Part shown: positions 30,967 to 40,700 of the stretch, piece after piece
Position numbering within the stretch: position 1 is the first letter of the stretch
How the letters are laid out: the number at the start of each line of letters is the position of its first letter
Assembly: GCA_905221605.1 (NCBI GenBank)
Contig: CAJNDS010000513.1
Coordinates: 99,682-163,681, forward strand
Reading direction: 5' to 3'
Length of the DNA stretch: 64,000 bases
Source of the DNA: Symbiodinium natans
Taxonomy: Eukaryota > Sar > Dinophyceae > Suessiales > Symbiodiniaceae
Notes under the pieces: model-generated
Databases searched by the model: none
What the model saw: only the letters and a program-made list of their open reading frames with translations
What the model was told of the DNA's origin: nothing
Translations under genes and position numbers: made by a program

Positions 30967-30979
30967 GGTTATGAGCCCA
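30967..30979 (+). promoter_or_regulatory. Primer-binding site matching tRNA-Met(i) anticodon arm
   Basis: GGTTATGAGCCCA follows the LTR directly. Its complement TGGGCTCATAACC contains CAT anticodon context of initiator-type tRNA-Met. Drosophila copia uses GGTTATGGGCCCA and primes from an internal half-tRNA, so the same half-tRNA priming is inferred. An upstream ATG here (30971) opens only a 6-codon frame. Confidence 0.75.
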
Positions 30980-30998
30980 AATCGCTCGTAGTTCTGCC

Positions 30999-33900
30999 AT
31001 GGCTCTGTCTGGAAATTCTGGCTCCGAAGATTTAAGGACACCTGAAGAATCTCTGGAGAATCCGAACCTGCAAGACGTCCCACGTTCAGCTTTTACTGGC
31101 CCGTTGACGCAAGAGCAAGGGCTGGGATCAAGCCACTCTTCTGAAGGAGGCCAAGGAAACAGACCTGGTCCCCGCGATAATCAGGGAGAGGCTACAGCTG
31201 AGATGAGTGGGCCGTGCGGAAATGTTTTTTGGTCACAGAGGGCAAACGACGAACTTCGCTTGTTAAACATGCGCCCGACGCATCTTCCTCCTGCTGATCA
31301 GGTTGGCTCTGAGGCTGCGAGTGGCGTAGGCCCTCGAGAACGCTGGGAGCTGGATCGGGATGCTCATTTGGAACCGCAGTACTTCAGCATTGGGACACCT
31401 CCGAGCAGATCTGGTGAAACTGGCAACGCTGATGGGCAGAGGCGCGCCATTCCAAGAGAATCAGGTTTGGAGCGTGAGGCGCAAGATGCGGGGACCCAAC
31501 TGGGCGAGACAACAGACGGGCCAATCACGTGGCCACGCTTGATGACACCTCATTTGGGAGTGCAGGGTGGCGATTCTGGAACAGGTTTCTTGGCCAGGGA
31601 GCCGGGGGACCAGCGACGTTTTTTGGATTTGCCAGCGCAGGAACTGATGAGGGCAATGGATGATCGTCAACGCGCTGACCCGATGATGTTGGCACTAGTC
31701 CAGCGGTTGGAAGAAGCGGAGGCCAAAACGAGGTCAACGAGCAGCATGTTTTCCATTTACGACTTTGCGGCTGTTGGTGAAACCAGCAGAAGTAGAACGT
31801 CAGGTGTAGGAGTAGGAGTAGGGCAGTTTGTAGGACAGCCTTCGAATCAGCCTACAGGCCTGAATGCAGAACAGCTGGTAGAAGCTCGGAGGAATATGGG
31901 GATTGAAAGTAGCAGAGGTAGTGGGTTTAGGGAGAATGGTCTTAGAGGTGAAGGTTTAGGTGGTCATAGGGGTTTGGATAGCGTCCTGCCTGGTGACTCC
32001 ACAGCTCCTTCACTTCTGCCTCCTCATTCTGCACTTCCTTCTGCACTTCCTGCCACACCTTTAGTCCATCCTTTGCCTTCTTCCCGCAACATCAGCCTGC
32101 AACCACCATCCTTTTCCGAGCATTGGCCAGCGGATCCAAGACCATTGGATCGTGAGCAAGGGATATATGCCAGGGGTCAGTCAAGGGCTTTTTGGGATGG
32201 AAGTTCCGGATTTGAAGGTCTTCGGGATCCGTTGCCCAGGGAGAACGTTAGGACCGCAGGAGATTTCTGGGGTTTGTTTTCAGGAGGGTCAGGGCCCGAG
32301 GGCGTTGAGCAAGAAAATAGAGGGTTTCAGACGTTGAGGGAACAGGGACAAGACTTGTGGGGTTTCGGAAGGAATGAAGGTTCTGTGGGTCAGCTGTTAG
32401 GCCAGCCTTTGAGTGGGGTACCACCCTTACCTAAGAGCTCGGTACAAGCACAAGCTCCAGCGCCCAATCTTCTTGACTTGGACCCGATCCCCATAGTTAA
32501 ACCTGTGCCCAGGAATGAACCGCCACTGATAGACATCCTGTCCCCTAAGGGAGGCTACAGAACCCCCTTTTTGCCAACTTCACCCATACCCATGCCCGAT
32601 GCTGTGCAAATGTTGTCTTCAACGCCACAAGAACAAACCCCGAGAACCCCTAGGGTAGGCACATCCCTATATAACTGCACGCCTGGTGGTACGAGAGTCC
32701 CCGACGGACCGCCGCCTGAGACGCCTCCCCGAGGTGTTACGTTTGGACCGGTGGTTACCACACCATTGCCACCGTCACCAATCCCTAGTCCGCCCATGCC
32801 ACCCTTTCATGGTTCTAGTCCTGAGGGTAGTGGTCATTACGGGTACCCTGCAGTAGGCCCGCCAGGCTATGAACTTCGGTCTGAGGAGCCAAGTAAATTG
32901 GTACATGCCCTACCCACCTTAAGCATCCCCGAAGGAAGCAGTGAAGCGTCAGTCATAACGGGCGATTGGATCGCCAGGATCGGCCCGATCATGCGGAGCA
33001 TGAGCCCTAATGCTTCCACCCTTTGGCAACAAGTGATGTCAGCCGCAAGTGCATACTATCAACGTTGGTTGCACGCTGACCCTCTGCAACGACTCACCAT
33101 AAGGTCTGAAGTGATTGGGTTGTCGCACGACTATGGGGTGATGTCCAGGGTAGAAGAGAGGTCCGCAGTACTGTTGTTGCAGAGCCTTCCGCAGGAACTG
33201 CAGTCAGAAGCAGTAAGTGTAAGGGCTTTGAGCTCAGTCGCTGTACTCTTCATGGTAATGTGTCGGTTTCAGCCGGGAGGGGGATCAGAGAAAGAAATGA
33301 TCCTTTCTTTTTTAACGCAGCCGACAACCGAGGGACCGCCTGGGATAATAGCTAACCACTCAGCTTTAAGGAAGTGGGAGCGTCTACTCCGTAGATGCAC
33401 AGAGCTAGGAGTACAAGTGCCGGACGCAACCCTACTAGTAAGAGCTCTTGATAGCCTAGGAAAGATTGTTAGCAACAAGTCCCATAACGCTGGGTTCCGC
33501 CTTAGCACCTTCCGGCACCAATCCCAACTTGACATCTCACCTTCCGAAGGTGTAGTGCTGCAATTTTGCCAATTGCTTATCGCCGAACTTGAAACGTTGA
33601 TGCTAGGACAAGGGGATGTGAAGCAACCCAGAGTTGCAGCATTGCCAAATGCTGCAACGGCCAAGCCTGGGGACACCACAAGTCCTGTTACTAAAAAAGG
33701 GGGGAAAGGGGAAAAAGGGGGAGGGAAACAGAACAGCTCAAAAGGTAAAGGAAAGCCAGAGGATAGGAAGGATCCTAATGCTCCTTGCCGTTTCTTCGAC
33801 CAACCTGATGGTTGCAGGTTTGGGCCAAGCTGTAATCATTACCACCCCCGTTTGGATCCTTCCTCAGGCAGATGTTTTTCATGTGGTTCTACAAAGCATG

Positions 33901-34784
33901 GTCAAGCAGAGTGCCCGCGTAAGACACAGCCCGAACCCTCAAAGAGGGCCCAAGCACAGGCCCGTAAGGCTCAGGCTGGACAGGGCTCACCACAGGAAAG
34001 CAGCTCCGAAGGGTCAGTCGTTGTGCCCAAAGCTCCATCCAACCCCAGGTCTGGACCGGTAAACCAGAATGATAAGACGACCCAATTTAATCCCCGGGTT
34101 TCAGCACTTGTCACGTCCGACGGAACAAGCTACCGAACAGGGTTGCTAGACGGAGGAGCGACCCACGCGCTTAGGGCGGCAACTCCTTCAGAATGGGAAG
34201 ACGCTAGGGACATAAGCGTAAATTTAGCTACTGGGTCCGTAAGCTTACGCATCAATGCTTGTGGCACACTCCTAACGCAAGATTCAGATCAGCAGCCAAT
34301 TCTTCCTCTTGGCGTCGCCATAGAACAACTGGGACTGCGAGTGTCTTGGATTGGCGAGGTTTGCAACATTACCCATCCCCGTCGCGGTCGCCTGAAGGTG
34401 TTCTTGCAAGGTGGGTGTCCTGAAGTAAGCCGTGGCCTGTGTTTGGAACTGATAAGGGAGTTAGAGCAATGCAGGTCCACAGCGTATGCGCCGCTGTTGC
34501 ATGTTGACCGCCTGGGTCCACAGACATCCTTGAGGGAAGTGCTTCGCAAGAGTGCCGGCCAGTCCTATGAGAGCTTGACTGAGGCTCTCAGGACTTGGTA
34601 TCGCTCAGTCAATCCTGATGTGCCAGAGCATTTGGTTGAGGCAATCTTCCCGTGTGAAGTTTCGGATCAGGATGTACCTGGTTTGAACCGCCGTAGCCGC
34701 AAGCGCCTTCGCCGGGGGGGGGTCTTACTACATTACTGTTCTGGAAAGCAGAGTTGGAGCCATCAGGATTACAAGGCAACCTGA
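30999..34784 (+). CDS. gag: Gag-protease polyprotein, 1261 aa
   Basis: ATG in good context (GCCATGG) 33 nt after the LTR. Residues 1-640 are low-complexity, rich in Gly/Pro/Ser. About 640-870 is a helical capsid-like region (WQQVMSAASAYYQRWL, SVRALSSVAVLFMVMC). 900-925 is Lys/Gly-rich. A CCCH finger C930-x8-C939-x5-C945-x3-H949 and a CCHC knuckle C959-x2-C962-x4-H967-x4-C972 would bind RNA. An aspartic protease motif LLDGGATHALR has catalytic D1051, with ILPLG downstream. The final residues GVLLHYCSGKQSW look like the start (motif I region) of the methyltransferase-like domain that continues in pol. Gag ends at UGA in the context ACC-UGA. At 1261 aa it is much longer than typical copia gag. 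Confidence 0.92.
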   Translation: MALSGNSGSEDLRTPEESLENPNLQDVPRSAFTGPLTQEQGLGSSHSSEGGQGNRPGPRDNQGEATAEMSGPCGNVFWSQRANDELRLLNMRPTHLPPADQVGSEAASGVGPRERWELDRDAHLEPQYFSIGTPPSRSGETGNADGQRRAIPRESGLEREAQDAGTQLGETTDGPITWPRLMTPHLGVQGGDSGTGFLAREPGDQRRFLDLPAQELMRAMDDRQRADPMMLALVQRLEEAEAKTRSTSSMFSIYDFAAVGETSRSRTSGVGVGVGQFVGQPSNQPTGLNAEQLVEARRNMGIESSRGSGFRENGLRGEGLGGHRGLDSVLPGDSTAPSLLPPHSALPSALPATPLVHPLPSSRNISLQPPSFSEHWPADPRPLDREQGIYARGQSRAFWDGSSGFEGLRDPLPRENVRTAGDFWGLFSGGSGPEGVEQENRGFQTLREQGQDLWGFGRNEGSVGQLLGQPLSGVPPLPKSSVQAQAPAPNLLDLDPIPIVKPVPRNEPPLIDILSPKGGYRTPFLPTSPIPMPDAVQMLSSTPQEQTPRTPRVGTSLYNCTPGGTRVPDGPPPETPPRGVTFGPVVTTPLPPSPIPSPPMPPFHGSSPEGSGHYGYPAVGPPGYELRSEEPSKLVHALPTLSIPEGSSEASVITGDWIARIGPIMRSMSPNASTLWQQVMSAASAYYQRWLHADPLQRLTIRSEVIGLSHDYGVMSRVEERSAVLLLQSLPQELQSEAVSVRALSSVAVLFMVMCRFQPGGGSEKEMILSFLTQPTTEGPPGIIANHSALRKWERLLRRCTELGVQVPDATLLVRALDSLGKIVSNKSHNAGFRLSTFRHQSQLDISPSEGVVLQFCQLLIAELETLMLGQGDVKQPRVAALPNAATAKPGDTTSPVTKKGGKGEKGGGKQNSSKGKGKPEDRKDPNAPCRFFDQPDGCRFGPSCNHYHPRLDPSSGRCFSCGSTKHGQAECPRKTQPEPSKRAQAQARKAQAGQGSPQESSSEGSVVVPKAPSNPRSGPVNQNDKTTQFNPRVSALVTSDGTSYRTGLLDGGATHALRAATPSEWEDARDISVNLATGSVSLRINACGTLLTQDSDQQPILPLGVAIEQLGLRVSWIGEVCNITHPRRGRLKVFLQGGCPEVSRGLCLELIRELEQCRSTAYAPLLHVDRLGPQTSLREVLRKSAGQSYESLTEALRTWYRSVNPDVPEHLVEAIFPCEVSDQDVPGLNRRSRKRLRRGGVLLHYCSGKQSWSHQDYKAT

Positions 34785-34793
34785 AAATTTGGA
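34687..34793 (+). promoter_or_regulatory. Gag/pol overlap and candidate +1 frameshift site
   Basis: The pol frame is open from 34687 and overlaps gag by 98 nt. No ATG opens pol near the junction; its first listed codon (34789) is TTG. Protein-like character switches frame at or close to the gag stop: GVLLHYCSGKQSW in gag frame, KGCDLSHPAVF in pol frame. Skipping the U of ACC-UGA-A gives +1 entry into GAA AAU UUG. The sense-codon-UGA context resembles antizyme +1 sites (UCC-UGA). A 9-G run at 34714-34722 is a possible indel site but lies too far upstream. A genuine 1-nt mutation is the alternative. Confidence 0.55.
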
Positions 34794-37700
34794 CAAAGAA
34801 AAGGGGTGCGACCTTTCGCACCCAGCAGTGTTCAAGTGTCTTTTGGGAGCTGCAATTGAGAATTCCTTCGATGGGATAGTTGGGGGTCCGCCGTGTAGCA
34901 CCCTTTCGCGCTTGCGTGGGGATGGAAGTGATGGGGGACCTAAGGTATGGAGGGACAGAGAGGGGCCGGGCAGATTCGGGATTGCTTCCTTGGGGTCAGA
35001 GCAGAAGGAAAGGGTGCTAGAAGACACCGTGTTGATACTGCGGTTCTTGGTGCTCACCGAAATAATGCAAGCCACAAAGCAACTCCGGGGGGAGAAGCCC
35101 GGATACGTGCTTCTTGAGCACCCTGCCGATCCAGCTTCCTATGTCCAGGTCTCAAAATCGCACCGGAACAAAGACCTTGAATCCCCGTCCTACCCATCAA
35201 TCTGGGTGTGGCCAGAAGTCAGAGCGTGGGCCCTTCGCATCGCGCTACACTTTGTCAGGTGTGATCAGGGTGCGTTGGGGGGAGAGTCCGTCAAACCCAC
35301 TACATTAGCAACGTCATCCAGCTGGCTGTGGGAGCATTTGCATGGCGTGGTCGTGCCAATCACCCAGTTGTGGACAGTGTTTCGTGGGGAGCACCTGTCG
35401 GATCGCATTAGGGTGAGCAAAAGTCATGCACAGTGGGCTCCTGGCCTAGTACGCGCGATAAAAAGATCCCTTGCTGAATGGAAGAAAACCGCAAACCCAG
35501 CACAGGAAGATGTTGAAAGATTGCAGGCGATTCGTACCTTGATAGGGGCTGACATAGAACCTTCAGTGATTGGTCTCACGGGGGTTAACCCTGGGGACAA
35601 GCCAGAAGATGAGCCTCCCGAACCTAGGGTAGAAAGAATCTCGCCAGGAGATCGAAAGGAGTGGATAGCTCACTGTCAACGTGGGCATTTGCCATGGCGT
35701 CGAGACTGTGCGGCCTGCGTACAGGCATCGGCGTACCAACGACCTCACCGGCGACAACGACATCCACATATCCTGAACCTTCAGGCGGATTTAGCTGGAC
35801 CTTTCTTGGTTGGTGAAGATTGTCAGATAAAGAAGCCCCGTCATCTCATGGTGTGTACATATGCCTTCCCGTTGTTTGAACTGTCCAAGGATAAGAGTGA
35901 TGACTCACTTGAGTGCAACCCTGATGGGTATGAAATCCCCGATGTGTTTGAAAGCGAGCCAGAAGGCGATGAGGATGTAGTGTTCGAGGACAAACCCGGG
36001 GACAATCTTCAACCGTCTAAGCACGAAGAAGAGTTCATCTCTAAGGACCGAGACAAGTGGGAGGATATCATTCGGTCATGCAAGCAAGAATACCAAACGG
36101 TAACCCTAACCTTTGTGGAAATCTTGCCCGACAAAAAGGCCACTACCGTGGTTGGTGGCCTGTCCAGGGTGTACAGCAAGCTCCGTGCACGAGGCTTTCC
36201 AATCTTGGGACTGTTTAGCGATTGTGGAGGCGAATTCGTTAATAAAACAGTCAGGGTATGGTGTGAAGCCAGGAACCTCTTGAGGGCAACGACTCAGCCC
36301 GAGTCCCCTGCGAGCAACGGACGGTGCGAACGTGCCCTAGGGCTACTCAAGCGTGGCATTCGGGGTCTTTTGAGGGCACATGAGTTGCCTGCAACGTTTT
36401 GGCCACACTGTGCAAGGTACATAGGGGAAGCGCTGCTAAGAGCGGGTTTGAGCCGTCTTGGGAAGGCACCGTTGCCTATGAAACCCTTTTACGCGAAGGC
36501 CATGATACGGGCCAGGACATGGGCCGACACGAAGTGGTCCACTAGGGCACTTGAGGGTAGGATAGTGTCGCCTGCACCTGAACTAGAACGGGGTTGGATC
36601 TTAAGGGCTGAAAATAAGGGCCAGACCTTTTACTATGCTTCCACACTTGTGTACACCAACTTGCGTCAACCGGAGGAAGCACCAGTTCTTGAGGGCGAGC
36701 CAGCCGAAGATCAGTATGCAGAACAGGTCAGACCAAGCGATACCCTTCCTGTACCAAGGCGTATACGAAGCAAGCAAAGTGATGAGCGAGGTACTTCTGT
36801 TGAGGCATCTGGTTCGTCAGGGCATAAACCTACACGAAGGCTACACACAAAGTCCAGTGTGCGTTCGCTTGGGGCACCTTTTGATCGACCGTCCTTGGTT
36901 CAGCAGCTGTTGCAACACCCCGCGCTGCAGGACTTAAATGACCGGTCGCGCCGCAATAAGGACCCTGATGAAGTATCCAGGTATGCGGTTTTAGGGGCTT
37001 ATGGGATAAGGGGGTTGTATGGGATAACTAATGCCACCCTTCGGAATCCTGAGTTCACTGACCTTGCGTGTCAGCTGTTGCAACACGACCATCCGGGGTC
37101 CGTCTTTACCAGCGTTGCCGTGTCCAAAAATGTCGCTGCCGACATGCACAAAGATCTACACAATGACCCAGACACCTTTAATCTAGTTTCTCCCCTTAAT
37201 GCCCCTAAAGGTCAAGGTGGGGTATGGGTTGAGCTAAGAGTTGGTGACCCTGTCCTGAGTCCATGTATCCAAAAGAAGCAAATAAGCGGTCGTGAGAGGT
37301 GGGGCTGCGTTGTGTCTACTGAGACACCCTTTCGGTTCCATCCTGATCGTTGGCATTGCACAGAGAGCTGGGACCAGGAAGCGCATGAGAGAATCTTGCT
37401 TGTCGGCTTCACTGTCCGTCCGTGGACGCGTCTGAGTGTAGAACAACGATGCAGCTTAGAAGACCTTGGTTTCCCGTTGCCGGATAAGCAGCCTACAGTT
37501 CAGTCGCTTGAGGAGCCACTTGCTGTGCGCTGTATCACAGAAGGCAAGTTAGAAGACCCCAGAAATGCTTCTGGGGGGGGGGGATCCATAGAGCATAATG
37601 AAAGAAAAAGAGCAACTGAAGTTGGGCCTGATTGCTTTTGCTTTGAAAGGGAGTGTAAGGTATGTACGAGAAAATTTGTGCACGTGCCAGATCCTGATCC

Positions 37701-40700
37701 ACAGCAGCCCAATCTGTTGCAGCACTTGCCAGATCCTGATCCACAGCAGCCCAATCCGTTGCAGTACCTGCCAGAGTCCTCAATGCAGCCTGTCGAGCCT
37801 TCTCGACCAGGACATTCCCTGTCAACGTGTGTGCCAAGCAATTTCGAAGCGGTTTGTCCAGTAAGACCCAAGATAAGGGCCCTAAGGGGTGTGAATAAGG
37901 TTGATAGACCCATAGCCCCCGAGGCACCAGAGGAGGTCACACTTGCGCAAGCTGTTGTTTGTGAACAGGGGTGCAATGAGAAGGAGGGGGATGAAGAGCC
38001 AGCCTTCCGACCAGCAATGTTTCAGGAGGATGTGACTGATGAAGGGAGAGAGCTCCCGGTCGTCCGAAGACTTGAGGCATGTGATGATGGCGGTGGTAAA
38101 AGGTGGTTTGATAACCTTCCCAAAGACACACCAGACGTTTGGGATGCAGGTGAGCAGGAGGATGAGCAAGGCGTTGAGGAGCTAATCAGGGAACTTGACA
38201 GCGCGAGGGTTAGCCTTTTGTCTGTTGTGAGAGAGGAAGAAAACTCCATGAAGCATGAAATTGCGTATGGGGAAGGCGAGGGTACGATCGGAGCACTTCA
38301 GGAGTCCTATCGACGGCTGTGCGAGTTAGAGGGTCAACTTGTTGAACTCCAAGGGGAGCAAAGTGGTTGTCTCCTTCCGCGTTTGGCCGTCGTTGCCACC
38401 GAAGAGGGTGGTCCTGACATATCGCCTGAAGTCATGCACACCCATGCCATTCCACTTGAAGAGGTTTTGCGAGATCTTGAAAGCTGGAAACCCCCGATGA
38501 AAGATGAATTGTGTTCCTTGTTGGATACCCATAACGCCATATACCCCATTACTTACGAAGAAGTGAAGAAGCTAGAAAAAAGTGGTGTCGAGGTTTTATG
38601 GGTTCCTAGCAAAATTGTGGCCACAATTAAGGCAGGGACGGGTCGTAAGAAAATTCGTTTGGTGGCGTGTGGAAATTTCCTTAACAGAGAAAAAACCAGG
38701 AAGAGCCCCACTTTGTCCAGGACCGATGTGTTCACATCTTCGTTGGATTCGTTGTCGCTTCGCCTTCAGCTTGCCATGACTAGTTGCCGAAAGTGGATGC
38801 TGATATCGGTGGATGTCAAAACGGCATTCCTCACGGCCCCAATCGGCGGCGGGCGCCAAAGCAGGACAATCGTTGTGAAAGCCGCGCGCATATTGGTTGA
38901 GGCAGGCCTGATTCCACCGGGGCAGTTGTTCCGGGTGGACAGGGCGTTATATGGGCTCCACCAGAGCCCGCGTGACTGGTCCACCGACAGGGATAAAAAA
39001 CTTTCCCAACTTAACTGGCATGTGGGTAGGGAGTTCCGAAAGCTTGTTCAGTCAGATTGTGATTGCTCTATCTGGTTTGTGAGGCGTGTTGTGCAGGGAA
39101 CTGTGGTTACAAACGAGCCACCACTCGGCATGCTTGGCGTATACGTTGATGACTTGTTGTTGTCATCGGAGGAGGCTGAGGCCAATGCGTTGCTTGAGGC
39201 CATTTGCTCGTTGTGGACCTGCTCCCCTGAGCAACGTTCTACGAAGGGACGGGTTACCTTTTGCGGCCTTGAGATCGACCAGAATCCTGAGACCTTTGCA
39301 CTTGAGATACACCAGGCATCGTACATCAGTGAGCTTGAGTCAAGGCATGGATCCTCGAGATCAGTTTCCCTTCCGATGTTTAAGGAAGAAGATGAAGAAG
39401 AGGAGGGAGCAAGCCTTGAGAAGATCCGGGAAGCACAGGGCCTTGCAGGCGAGTTGACTTGGATATCTTGCCGGTCGAGGCCAGACATTTCCTTTAGCGT
39501 GTCAAAGATTGCCCGAATGCTGTCGAGACGTCCCGAAGCTGCAATCAGGGCAGCAAGACAAGTGATTGGGTATTTGCTACATACCCGAGCATACTGCCTG
39601 CACTATGGGGGGCCGACAGATCCAGAGCTTGAGGGACACTTGTTGAGGCAGCGTGAAAGCAGCGTTGTGGAGACCTTCACTGATGCCAGCTTTGGAGTTG
39701 AATCGGGTCGGAGCCAGAGTGGCGTGATTGTCACCTCTGGAGGTTGCGTGGTGGGGTGGTTGAGCCTTACTCAGCCGTTCACGACGCTGTCGACGTGTGA
39801 GAGCGAGTTGATTGCAGCATGTGAAGGACTAACCTTAACGCAGGCCCTTTTGCCGCTGTGGTCGGAGTCGCTGGGGTCGAAACCTGCTTGGTATGCGTAC
39901 ACGGACAGCGTCGCCTGCGCAGCAGTCTTGATATATCCGTCTGGAAATTGGCGCACAAAACATCTTCGTTTGAGGTCCAAAGTTTACCAAGAACTTGTTG
40001 AAGCCGAAGAACTTGTAATTGCTCATGTTCCGGGCAGATTCCAGCTCGCCGATGCGTTAACCAAGGCGTTGACGCGCGTGAGGATGCTGGAGTTGTTGAA
40101 GTTCGCTGGGTGGACAAACCTTGAACCTCAAGCGGACAGGAACGTTGCTGGCGTTAAAGCGTCTGCACCACTGTTGAAGATGCTGATTGCGAGCAATTTG
40201 GTGGGCCAAGCCAAGGCTCAGCCAGATCAGAGAGCTTCTGAAAGTTTGCAGGCATTTGGGTGGGCAATGTTTACTTTGGTGGTTGTAGTGTTTGGGTTGA
40301 TAGGGTTGTTTCTCCAAGGACAGAGGCATAAAGCACACATACAAGTCCTGAAGGACATGTCTGACCGTGCACTTAGAGAGCTAGAAAGGGTTGACAGAGT
40401 AGGGGAGCATGAAAACGGGGGAGCAGTGTTCGCCGATGAGCACTCTTCCGAGTCTGCAACTCTCGCAATCCCGCCTCCAAGTTTGAGTCAGGCAGCTCCA
40501 CCGAAGGCCAAAGGTGTGGCTACTGTTTGTAGGGAAATTCCTTCGAAGTCTCCAACCGTTGCTGCTCCACCTCCCAGCTTGGTTCCGACAGCTCCGCCCA
40601 AAGCCAAGCATACGAAGCCTAATCTTAATACTGTTCCTGCCTTTGATTCCGGTCCTTGCAATGCGATGCCAGCAGTCAGACCTGACGTCTTGCTGTCTGC

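Noticed and set aside
30967-30985. tRNA gene fragment
   Set aside because: Only 13 nt complementary to an anticodon arm and directly after an LTR; it is a primer-binding site.
34714-34722. G9 run as the cause of the gag/pol offset
   Set aside because: An indel here would put the gag tail GVLLHYCSGKQSW out of frame; protein-like character switches about 60 nt further on, at the stop codon.
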